From positions 28,195 to 92,194 of the forward strand of contig JAUZRZ010000060.1 of assembly GCA_030949945.1 (NCBI GenBank): a DNA stretch of 64,000 bases, given 5' to 3'. The translations under genes were made by a program, and so were the position numbers. The DNA is from Sulfurimonas sp. Lineage in GTDB: Bacteria; Campylobacterota; Campylobacteria; Campylobacterales; Sulfurimonadaceae. Numbering within the stretch: the stretch's first letter is position 1; each line of letters starts with the position of its first letter. The notes beneath the pieces are model-generated. The model saw only the letters and a program-made list of their open reading frames with translations. It did no database searches and was not told the origin of the DNA. Below, one piece after another: positions 42,598 to 52,812 of this stretch.

Positions 42598-44419
42598 CTT
42601 TATAAGTAGCTAACTCCTTACCTTGTGTATCCATGATATGAACAGAACATGCTATACATGGATCAAAACTGTGAACCGTTCTAATGATTTCAAGTGGCTC
42701 TTCAGGATTTGCAACAACTGTTCCTATAATTGCTGCTTCATAAGCACCAACTTCTCCATTAGGTCCACGAGGTCCAGCATTCCATGTAGAAGGAACTACA
42801 GCTTGGAAGTTTGCAACTTTACCATCTTTAATTCTCATCCAGTGACCAAGTGCCCCACGTGGTGCTTCAGATAAACTTCTACCTTTACAATCAACAGATA
42901 CTTTATCAAAATCAAAATCTTGCCAAGTTCTTAAATCACCACTTGCTGCATTTTTTGCGAGTTCAGCAGCCCATTCAACCATTGCATCACCAATCATTTC
43001 AGTCTCAATAGCACGTGCTGCTGTTCTACCAACTGTAGAAAAAAGTACCGTTAAAGGTAAACCTGAACGTTTAAGGAAATTACCAGCATACTTAATAGTA
43101 CGCTTATCTCCCCCAACATAACCAACAACTATACGAGCAAGAGGACCAACTTCCACTTTTTTACCATCATAAAGAGGAGATTTTATCCATGAATACTTCT
43201 CGTCAGTTTTAAGATATGCATATCCATCATCTCTTTTGTCAAGTCCTGTATATTTAGGAATAGTAGTTCCATCATAAGGATGCTCTGGAGCACCAGTACC
43301 CTCATACCATGAGTGTGTTACATCTTCTGTAACTTTTGTCTCATCTAGTTCATGTAGTTTTGAAATATCTCCATCAAGCACTACTCCACTTTTAAAGAAT
43401 GTCTCAGCATTATAAAAACCTGTATCATCAAGTCTAAAGTCTCCATAAGCCATATAAGAAAGGATACCACCACCAGTACCACCAACAGCTTTTCCTAATG
43501 CACCTTTATGATTACTTGCATGGAATGTTGCATTACCATCAGTAGCCTCAGCAGCATACATAGTACCAGCCATATAAATATCTGGAAGATAAGCACCTTT
43601 AATAAACTCATTTGTCTCTTGTAGCAATTGTTGAAAAAGAGCAATACGTGCAGGATTTTGAATATCTTGAACACATGTAACACCACCAACTACTAAAGAT
43701 TGTGGGTGCGGATTTTTACCACCAAAAATTGCTTGCATTTTTGCCATTTCTCTTTGCACATCAAGTGCTTTAAGGTAGTGGGCTACACCAATAAGGTTTT
43801 GTTCAGGTGTTAATTTATAGTTATTGTTACCCCAGTAACCATTTCCAAAGATACCTAAACGACCCTCTTTTACAAACTTAATAATACGATCTTGAATTGC
43901 TTTAAAGTCAGCAGCTCCAGAGATAGATGGTTTATGACCTGCTACATCTGCCCATTTTTGTGCTTCTTTTGCAGTAGCTACAGGATCTGCTTTAGTTGCA
44001 TCTACCACATCAACAAAGTCTAGTGCATGTAGATGGTAAAAGTGAACCAAGTGATCATGCACATACAGACAACCCTGAATAAGGTTACGAACTAAACGAG
44101 CATTTTTTGGAATTGTTATATCAAATGCATCTTCAACTGCTTCAATACTTCTTTGGTAGTGTGTACCTGTACAAACACCACAAATACGCATAGTCATTAG
44201 ACCAACATCTCTAGGGTCACGACCTTTTACTATTGTCTCAATTCCTCTAAACATAGTAGAAGATGAATAAGCATCAATAATTTTATTGTTACTATCAATT
44301 ATTGCTTCTATTCTTAAGTGTCCCTCAATCCTTGTTATAGGATCGACAATTATATGTTTGTTTCCATTTTCATCAGTTGTATGAAAATTTCCATCTTTGT
44401 TATTGTGTTTTCTTGACAT
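42575..44419 (-). CDS. hydB: [NiFe] hydrogenase large subunit (group 1)
   Basis: DPITRIEGHLRIE, RICGVCTGTHYQRSIEA, SFDPCIACSVHIMDTQGKELATYKVDPTCAF. Confidence 0.97.
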   Translation of the reverse strand: MSRKHNNKDGNFHTTDENGNKHIIVDPITRIEGHLRIEAIIDSNNKIIDAYSSSTMFRGIETIVKGRDPRDVGLMTMRICGVCTGTHYQRSIEAVEDAFDITIPKNARLVRNLIQGCLYVHDHLVHFYHLHALDFVDVVDATKADPVATAKEAQKWADVAGHKPSISGAADFKAIQDRIIKFVKEGRLGIFGNGYWGNNNYKLTPEQNLIGVAHYLKALDVQREMAKMQAIFGGKNPHPQSLVVGGVTCVQDIQNPARIALFQQLLQETNEFIKGAYLPDIYMAGTMYAAEATDGNATFHASNHKGALGKAVGGTGGGILSYMAYGDFRLDDTGFYNAETFFKSGVVLDGDISKLHELDETKVTEDVTHSWYEGTGAPEHPYDGTTIPKYTGLDKRDDGYAYLKTDEKYSWIKSPLYDGKKVEVGPLARIVVGYVGGDKRTIKYAGNFLKRSGLPLTVLFSTVGRTAARAIETEMIGDAMVEWAAELAKNAASGDLRTWQDFDFDKVSVDCKGRSLSEAPRGALGHWMRIKDGKVANFQAVVPSTWNAGPRGPNGEVGAYEAAIIGTVVANPEEPLEIIRTVHSFDPCIACSVHIMDTQGKELATYKVDPTCAF

Positions 44420-45654
44420 TAGTTTACTCCCTCATCATCTTTTTTACCTGCTACTGCACTCGCTGCTGCATGAATACCTATACCAATTCCGGCTGCTGTT
44501 AACAGACCTAAACCAAATTCATCAACTGTTTTCTCAACTCCACCTGTCGGTGCTTTAATATTTGCACTTGCCATTGGTCTCTCATAAGCATACTTATCCC
44601 AGAAATCTGGCTCAGAACAACCAATACATCCTCGTCCAACACCAATAGGCCAGTTAACACCTTCGTTATAACGGACAATAGAACAGTTATTAAATGTCAT
44701 TGGACCTTTACAACCTACTTTATAAAGACAAAAGTTATTTTTTGCACCCTCATCACCAAACTCTTCTACATACTCACCTGCATCAAAGTGTGCACGTCTT
44801 TCACAGTTATCGTGAATACGATACCCAAATGCAAACTTAGGACGTAAAAGAGAATCAAGTTCTGGAATAGTTCCTGTAAGTACATAGTGTAAAATTACAC
44901 CTACCATATTAGATGGGTTTGCTGGACATGCTGGAATGTTAATAATAGGTTTACCTTTAACAACATCCATTACACCAACTGCATCAGTAGGATTTGGGGC
45001 AGCTGCTGGAATACCACCAAAAGTAGCACAAGAACCAACTGCAACTACTGCTGCTGCACCTTCTGCTGCACGGTGAAGATGTTGCTCAAATGTCTCTCCA
45101 CTTGCTCCAATAGTTCCATACTGACCATTCATTCCTAGAGGTACTGCACCCTCTACAAATAGTAAATATTTACCATGAAAATGTTCCATCGCTTCATCCA
45201 TCTGCTTTTCAGCTTGATGTCCTGATGCAGCTTGAAGTGTTTCATGAAACTCAAGAGAGATAATATCTAAAATGATTTCATCAATTTGTGGTCCATCTGA
45301 GCGAAGAAGTGCTTCAGAGTTACCCGCGCAATCTTGAAGTTCAACCCAGATAACAGGTACTCTGTTCATAAGTTCAGCCGCTTTAGCAACTAATGGAGTA
45401 AAAGAAGCAGGTAGCATTAACATAGCTGTTGTTGCTGATGCCCATTTAAGGAAATCTCTTCTTTGTAGTCCTTGTTCCTCAATAGTTTGAGTAAAGTCCA
45501 TTCTGTTGTTTAGTGGTGTGAGTTTTTGCAACTCATCTAAACGGTCCTGACATTTTAAATAAAGGTCATCATAGTATGTATCACCTCTATTAGTATCTAC
45601 CTTAGCACTCTCTGCTGTAAATAGCTTTTTAATTCCATCAATTCTATCGCTCAT
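44419..45654 (-). CDS. hydA: [NiFe] hydrogenase small subunit (group 1), Tat signal
   Basis: RRDFLKWASATTAMLMLP Tat motif; GSCATFGGIPAAAPNPT, PACPANP, GRGCIGCSEPDFWD. Confidence 0.96.
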   Translation of the reverse strand: MSDRIDGIKKLFTAESAKVDTNRGDTYYDDLYLKCQDRLDELQKLTPLNNRMDFTQTIEEQGLQRRDFLKWASATTAMLMLPASFTPLVAKAAELMNRVPVIWVELQDCAGNSEALLRSDGPQIDEIILDIISLEFHETLQAASGHQAEKQMDEAMEHFHGKYLLFVEGAVPLGMNGQYGTIGASGETFEQHLHRAAEGAAAVVAVGSCATFGGIPAAAPNPTDAVGVMDVVKGKPIINIPACPANPSNMVGVILHYVLTGTIPELDSLLRPKFAFGYRIHDNCERRAHFDAGEYVEEFGDEGAKNNFCLYKVGCKGPMTFNNCSIVRYNEGVNWPIGVGRGCIGCSEPDFWDKYAYERPMASANIKAPTGGVEKTVDEFGLGLLTAAGIGIGIHAAASAVAGKKDDEGVN

Positions 45655-45764
45655 TACGAACCCCTTTTTCTGTATTATGAATTACTGTTCACTATAGTAC
45701 AACCTTATATCTTAAAGTAATATTATATATACAAAATTTTTACTATAAATTTATTTAATGTAAC

Positions 45765-45779
45765 TGAATGAATATTCAT
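45765..45779. promoter_or_regulatory. palindromic motif TGAATGAATATTCAT upstream of hydA
   Basis: Contains the perfect palindrome ATGAATATTCAT; similar motif upstream of hypB; further ATTCA/TGAAT half-sites nearby. Confidence 0.4.
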
Positions 45780-45998
45780 AGGTTTTTATATAAGTTTAAC
45801 CTATACTGAACATTAATTCATTTTTGAATGTTTTTTTAAATTAAATATAAATAAATATTATTATTCATGGATTCTTCTGACCTAGATTTATACTAATACT
45901 AAAGTCTAATATAAAGTATGCTATTCATTTCTCACATCAAATCTTCAATTAATTTTATTTAACTATAATTACGAAAATATATACTAAAGGTTAAAAAA

Positions 45999-46505
45999 AT
46001 GTTTGGACAAAAAGAATTAAAAAAATACGATATTAGTGCAGAAGATTCACTAAAACAACAGTATGCGAAAGTAGATACAGCTAAGGGAGTTATTTGGATT
46101 AAACTTTTTCCAGAAGAAGCACCAAATACAGTTGCGAACTTTGCACACTTAGCAAATACTGGGTACTATAATGACCTTAACTTTCACCGTGTTATCCCTG
46201 GGTTTATGGCTCAAGGTGGTTGCCCTGAAGGTACTGGAACAGGTGGTCCAGGTTGGGCTATTGAGTGTGAAACTTCTACTAACACATCTATCCATGCTCC
46301 AGGTACTCTTTCAATGGCACATGCAGGACCAAATACAGGTGGAAGCCAATTTTTCATCACTTTTGTAGCAACACCTCACTTAGATGGTGTTCATACAGTT
46401 TTTGGTGCGATTGAGCCAGAAGATAGTGCTAGCTTTGATGTTTTAGCACAGATTCAAGGTCAAGATGCAATTAAATCTATTACTGTAGTTGAGAAAAGAG
46501 ACTAA
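45999..46505 (+). CDS. peptidyl-prolyl cis-trans isomerase (cyclophilin type)
   Basis: FHRVIPGFMAQGGCPEGTGTGGPGW, GSQFFITF. Confidence 0.95.
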   Translation: MFGQKELKKYDISAEDSLKQQYAKVDTAKGVIWIKLFPEEAPNTVANFAHLANTGYYNDLNFHRVIPGFMAQGGCPEGTGTGGPGWAIECETSTNTSIHAPGTLSMAHAGPNTGGSQFFITFVATPHLDGVHTVFGAIEPEDSASFDVLAQIQGQDAIKSITVVEKRD

Positions 46506-47597
46506 ATGTTAGTACATATTTGCTGTAGTGTTGATAGTCACTTTTTTTTAGAAAAACTACAAGCAGATTACCCGCAGGAGAAGCTAACAGGCTTCTTCTA
46601 CGACCCCAATATTCACCCCTACTCAGAATACAAACTGCGTTTACTCGATGTAGAGAGATCTTGTAAAAAGTTAGGTATTGACCTCATTGAGGGAGAATAC
46701 GATTATGAAAACTGGCTTCAAGCCGTCCGTGGACTTGAAAATGAACCCGAAAAAGGGGCTCGTTGTGAAGTCTGTTTTGATAAACGTTTTAGTGTAAGTG
46801 CAGAAAAAGCGCTAGAAATGGGTGAAAAAACTATAACTACTACCCTCCTCGTTAGCCCACTAAAGTCTCAAGAACAACTCAAACGAGTTGGTGATGCTTT
46901 TTATGAAAAAAATGGTGTGGAATTTATAGCAGTTGATTATAGAAGTGGTGGTGGAAGTCAAGACCAAAGCCGTGTAACTAAAGAAGAACAGCTTTACCGT
47001 CAAGACTACTGTGGTTGTATCTTTGGCTTAACTATGCAAAGAGAACAGCAAGATAAGCTTATGGATGAGATGTTTAGTCCTATTTCAGGTTCTATTCTTC
47101 CAGCTTCTATAGAAGAGCGAATCGCTATGTATACTTTAAGAAATGAGTTAGAAGATGAAAATAAAGAGTACAGAATAATTAAACAGAAGTTTCTCAACTA
47201 TAGAGAATTTAACTTTAAAGTTATCAAAGGCAAAACAAATGTACTTGATGCTTATGCACTCTCCTACTCTACTCTTCCTAGAAAACGTGCACAAGGAAAA
47301 GTTGAATATAGTGTAGAAAATATTCACTATTTTAATCGTGAAGAGATAAAATTTATCACATTAGATTTTTTTAATAAGCAAAACAAGACAGAGTATCAAA
47401 CTATTAAAGAGTTAATTTATAAGCCTTTAAGTCAAGAAAAAGAACTTATTTTTAGAGCTAAAATAAACGATACGAACTATGATTTAAGCCCTATTATAGT
47501 TGTAGAAGAGATTCCACAAGGGAAGCTAACTATTACTCTTGATAGTAAAACATATGAAGACACTAAAGAGAAGCTAATTCTTGTCAGGCACTTATAA
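46506..47597 (+). CDS. queH: epoxyqueuosine reductase QueH
   Basis: LVHICCSVDS, FYDPNIHPYSEYKLR, GARCEVCFDKR, YCGCIFGL. Confidence 0.9.
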   Translation: MLVHICCSVDSHFFLEKLQADYPQEKLTGFFYDPNIHPYSEYKLRLLDVERSCKKLGIDLIEGEYDYENWLQAVRGLENEPEKGARCEVCFDKRFSVSAEKALEMGEKTITTTLLVSPLKSQEQLKRVGDAFYEKNGVEFIAVDYRSGGGSQDQSRVTKEEQLYRQDYCGCIFGLTMQREQQDKLMDEMFSPISGSILPASIEERIAMYTLRNELEDENKEYRIIKQKFLNYREFNFKVIKGKTNVLDAYALSYSTLPRKRAQGKVEYSVENIHYFNREEIKFITLDFFNKQNKTEYQTIKELIYKPLSQEKELIFRAKINDTNYDLSPIIVVEEIPQGKLTITLDSKTYEDTKEKLILVRHL

Positions 47598-47648
47598 TCT
47601 TTATTTGGGTAAAATAACCAAAAATATTACAATATAAGGCTTTTAATA

Positions 47649-48095
47649 ATGATTATGGATGTTACAGAGATACAAGAGATACTCCCACATAGATACCCTT
47701 TTTTACTAGTAGACCGTGTTACACAACTCGTAAAAGGCGAAACTATACACTCTTATAAAAATGTCTCTATCTCAGAACCTGTTTTTCAAGGACATTTTCC
47801 AGATCATCCTATCTATCCTGGTGTTATGATTTTAGAAGGAATGGCACAAGCTGGCGGAATTCTTGCATTTAAAAGTATGGACTTAACTCCTGAGGATGCA
47901 GCTACTAAAGTTGTTTACTTTATGAGTATAGATAAGGCTAAGTTTCGTGCTCCTGTAAAACCAGGTGATAAACTAGAGTACAAAATCTCTGTTATAAAAA
48001 ACAAAGGTGCTATCTGGGTGCTCAAAGGTGAAGCTTATGTTGATGGAAAGTTAACAAGTGAAGCAGAGCTTAAAGCTATGATAGTTGATAAGTAA
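47649..48095 (+). CDS. fabZ: 3-hydroxyacyl-ACP dehydratase
   Basis: [36 protein letters not shown]. Confidence 0.96.
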   Translation: MIMDVTEIQEILPHRYPFLLVDRVTQLVKGETIHSYKNVSISEPVFQGHFPDHPIYPGVMILEGMAQAGGILAFKSMDLTPEDAATKVVYFMSIDKAKFRAPVKPGDKLEYKISVIKNKGAIWVLKGEAYVDGKLTSEAELKAMIVDK

Positions 48096-48103
48096 GCCTT
48101 AGA

Positions 48104-48886
48104 ATGTCTAAAATATCTAAATTAGCCCTCATTGAAGATGGTGCAGTTATTGGGGAAAATGTTGAAATAGGTGCTTTTTGTTTTATCTCCTCTCAAACAA
48201 CTATTGGAGAGGGAACAACAATCGCTCAAAACTCTTGCATATATGGTAAGACAACTATTGGAAAAAATAATAAAATATTTTCTCATGCAGTAATAGGTTC
48301 TATTCCTCAAGATTTAAAATTTAATGGTGAAGATGTTGAACTTATTATCGGTGATGATAACACTATCCGTGAATTCACACTTTTTAATCCTGGAACAAAG
48401 GGTGGAGGAAGTAAAACAATCATTGGTAATCATAATCTTTTTATGGGTTATGTTCACTTAGGTCATGATGTTATCATTGGTAATCACTGTATCTTAGCAA
48501 ACGCAGCAACACTTGCTGGTCATGTAGAGATTGGTGACTATGTTGTGATAGGAGGGATGACCCCTATTCATCAGTTTATCCATATAGGTGACTATGCTAT
48601 GATAGGTGGAGCTTCTGCTCTAGCCCAAGATGTACCTCCATTTTGTATGGCTGAGGGAAATCGTGCTAACCTTAGAGGATTAAACCTCACCGGACTTCGT
48701 CGCCATTTAGAGCGTGATGATATAAATATATTAAAATCTGCTTATCGTGATCTTTTTGAGTCGGGTCAACCACTTAAAGAGACTGCAAGTAGACTACTAG
48801 AAGAGACTAAAAACCACTATGTTAATGATTTATGTGACTTTGTTTTAAAAACAAAACGTGGAATCCCATTTGAGAGAAAAAAATAA
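48104..48886 (+). CDS. lpxA: UDP-N-acetylglucosamine acyltransferase
   Basis: Left-handed beta-helix hexapeptide repeats; GLNLTGLRR. Confidence 0.95.
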   Translation: MSKISKLALIEDGAVIGENVEIGAFCFISSQTTIGEGTTIAQNSCIYGKTTIGKNNKIFSHAVIGSIPQDLKFNGEDVELIIGDDNTIREFTLFNPGTKGGGSKTIIGNHNLFMGYVHLGHDVIIGNHCILANAATLAGHVEIGDYVVIGGMTPIHQFIHIGDYAMIGGASALAQDVPPFCMAEGNRANLRGLNLTGLRRHLERDDINILKSAYRDLFESGQPLKETASRLLEETKNHYVNDLCDFVLKTKRGIPFERKK

Positions 48887-50130
48887 TGATAAATAGAAAC
48901 TGTAGTTTTTGTGATGCCACTGAGAGTGAAGTAAACCCTCTTATAGCTGGTAATGGTGTTTATATCTGTAAAAACTGTGTAGTTTCAGCATATAAAATTA
49001 TGTTTGGTGATGAGAGTGAATCTCAATCCCAAAAAGATGAAGAGTTACTTGAAGCTGTCAATAATTTAATGACACCTAAAGAGTTAAATAACTTTTTAGG
49101 TGACTATATTATTGGTCAAGAGAGAGCTAGAAAACTTTTAAGTGTTGCTGTTTACAACCACTATAAAAGAATCTTTAAAACACATCAAGTAAGTGATGAT
49201 GATACTGAAATAGCAAAATCAAATGTGCTACTCATTGGTCCAACAGGAAGTGGTAAAACACTTATGGCACAAACTATAGCAAGAGTTTTAAATGTTCCTA
49301 TCGCTATCGCTGATGCTACAAGTTTAACTGAAGCTGGCTATGTTGGTGAAGATGTGGAAAATATCCTTACTAAACTTATTCAAGCAGCCGATGGTGATGT
49401 TGAGCGTGCACAAAAAGGAATTATCTTTTTAGATGAAGTTGATAAAGTAGCTCGTATGAGTGAAAACCGTTCTATCACTCGTGATGTAAGTGGTGAGGGT
49501 GTACAACAAGCACTACTAAAAATCATAGAAGGCTCATCAGTAAACATTCCACCAAAAGGTGGACGTAAACATCCTAATCAAGAGTTTACATCTATAGATA
49601 CAAGTAACATTTTATTTATCTGTGGTGGTGCGTTTGATGGTCTTGAAGAGATACTCAAACGCAAGCAAGGTGCTAATATTCTTGGATTTGGACATGAGAA
49701 AAAGTCTAAAGATGAACAAAAACCTACATTTGATATGGTTGAGCCTGATGATTTAGTTCATTTTGGTCTTATTCCTGAACTTGTTGGACGTCTTCCAATT
49801 ATCGCTTCACTGAGTGAAATCACTGAGGAAGATATGGTGCGTATTTTAACAGAACCTAAAAATTCTCTTGTTAGACAGTATCAAAAACTTTTCGCTATTG
49901 ATGAAGTTGAGTTAAACTTTGAAGAAGAAGCACTTTTAGCCATTGCAAAAAAATCAATTAAACGCAAAACTGGAGCTCGTGGGCTTCGTGCAATTTTAGA
50001 AGAAAATATGATAGACATTATGTATGAACTTCCAGAATATGCTGGATATGAAGTGTTAATCACAAAAGAAGTTATAGATGATGGTGCAGAGCCTGTTTAT
50101 ATCAAAAAAACTAGTAAAAAAATAGCATAA
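48886..50130 (+). CDS. clpX: ATP-dependent Clp protease ATP-binding subunit ClpX
   Basis: N-terminal zinc finger CSFC...[30 protein letters not shown]. Confidence 0.97.
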   Translation: MINRNCSFCDATESEVNPLIAGNGVYICKNCVVSAYKIMFGDESESQSQKDEELLEAVNNLMTPKELNNFLGDYIIGQERARKLLSVAVYNHYKRIFKTHQVSDDDTEIAKSNVLLIGPTGSGKTLMAQTIARVLNVPIAIADATSLTEAGYVGEDVENILTKLIQAADGDVERAQKGIIFLDEVDKVARMSENRSITRDVSGEGVQQALLKIIEGSSVNIPPKGGRKHPNQEFTSIDTSNILFICGGAFDGLEEILKRKQGANILGFGHEKKSKDEQKPTFDMVEPDDLVHFGLIPELVGRLPIIASLSEITEEDMVRILTEPKNSLVRQYQKLFAIDEVELNFEEEALLAIAKKSIKRKTGARGLRAILEENMIDIMYELPEYAGYEVLITKEVIDDGAEPVYIKKTSKKIA

Positions 50131-50135
50131 GGTAA

Positions 50136-51164
<1,029 letters not shown>

Positions 51165-51178
<14 letters not shown>

Positions 51179-51932
51179 AGAGTTATTCTCTTATCTCTTT
51201 GTAATCATAGCACTTCTTATAGGTGCTCTGTATTATAACAACGCTATCCAGTCCCCTATTATTTCTTCTCTAAATACTATAAAAACCTCATATCATAATA
51301 TCAATGAATCTATTAAAAACAGTATCGATGAGTATTTCACTCAAGCAAGTGCAATTAAAGAGTTACGACAAAATCTTCTAAAATATGAAAACAACCATCT
51401 AGTTATGCAAGAACTAGCAAGTGAAATTCATGATTTATATCAAGAGAACCGCTCTCCTTTAAAACTCAATACAAAAGTAGAACTTGTACGTGCTATATCT
51501 TATGAAAAATTTGGAAATTTTAACCGATTATGGATGGAAGTTCCTGATTATAATAGTTCTAAAATTTATGGTATAAGCTATAAAGAACTAGTTGCAGGTA
51601 TCATTATTTCAAAAAATGGTAGAGCATTAGCACTTCTTAATCAAGATATAAAAAGTGCTTATGCTGTTTATGTAGGTAATAATAGTGCACCTGGAATAGT
51701 ACATGGAAATAATAATAACTTACTTATTGTCAACTTTATCCCTGCATGGTCTAAGATAGAAAAAGGTGATGAAGTTATCACTTCTGGACTTGATAATATT
51801 TTTATAAAAGGTCTCAAAGTTGGTCGAGTTATCTCTGTAACAACAGAACAAGGGTATCAAAACGCCATTATAGAGCCATACTATAAGAGTAATGAACCGA
51901 GTTATTTTCACATGATAAGGAGTATTCGATGA
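51165..51932 (+). CDS. mreC: rod shape-determining protein MreC
   Basis: Position after mreB; GDEVITSGLDNIFIKGLKVGRV. Confidence 0.9.
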
Positions 51933-52681
51933 AATACATACTGCTACTAAGCCTCTTGCTCATCTCACTGAGTGCACAAGAGACTCAAAAAAAACAAAAA
52001 GTTACAGTTGGACTTGGACCATACCTGCAAACACAACCCTACAAAGGTGTAGATCCACTTCTAGTACCCTCACCTGTTGTCTTTTTTGATAATGGTATTT
52101 TTTATGTAAGATGGAGTCGTGTGGGAGTCTATTTTTTAGGAAATAAAGGTGATGAATTTTCTTGGGGATTCTCCTTGACTATGCAACCCAGAGTATATGG
52201 CTATAAAGCTGAAGATTCAGACTATTTAACAGGTATGGATGATAGAGAGACTACCATTGAAGGAGGTCTCGCATATAGTGCCTCATATAAAAAAATGTAT
52301 ATAGAGACTATGCTCATAACAGATATGTTAGCAAGATATGACTCATGGCTATTTAAAACAGAAATAGGTGATGAGTATACTCTGGGGAATTTTACTTTTT
52401 ATCCAAGTCTTATTCTTATATATGAGTCAGATGAATTTGTAAACTACTACTATGGTGTTAAAGAGAGTGAGGCTACATTTAACAGGCCTCAGTTTACTCC
52501 AGGTGCAGGATGGCAACTCGGTGCACAAACATTTATTGACTATCCTTTTACAGACAAACTTTCTGGACTTATCAACTTAAGAGTAGATAGACTACCTACA
52601 AGTGCATTAAATTCTCCTCTAATTGATAGTGATTACATCTATTCTGGAATAGTTTCATTAATATATACATTTGAGTATTAA
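51929..52681 (+). CDS. MipA/OmpV-family outer membrane protein
   Basis: Signal peptide; VTVGLGPYLQTQPYKGVD..., beta-rich, terminal aromatic (YTFEY). Confidence 0.7.
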   Translation: MKYILLLSLLLISLSAQETQKKQKVTVGLGPYLQTQPYKGVDPLLVPSPVVFFDNGIFYVRWSRVGVYFLGNKGDEFSWGFSLTMQPRVYGYKAEDSDYLTGMDDRETTIEGGLAYSASYKKMYIETMLITDMLARYDSWLFKTEIGDEYTLGNFTFYPSLILIYESDEFVNYYYGVKESEATFNRPQFTPGAGWQLGAQTFIDYPFTDKLSGLINLRVDRLPTSALNSPLIDSDYIYSGIVSLIYTFEY

Positions 52682-52720
52682 TAAACTCATCAAATTTTAA
52701 GTGCCCTTTAGCTATAATAA

Positions 52721-52782
52721 TTAAGTAGTTAGCCAAAAGAAACCCCCCAACTTAATGGGATTTCTTTTGGCTAACTACTTAA
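52721..52782. repeat. strong hairpin upstream of carB (22 bp perfect stem, 18 nt loop)
   Basis: TTAAGTAGTTAGCCAAAAGAAA (52721-52742) / TTTCTTTTGGCTAACTACTTAA (52761-52782). Confidence 0.85.
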
Positions 52783-52812
52783 ATTTCTATAAACATATTT
52801 TGAAGGGTAAAA

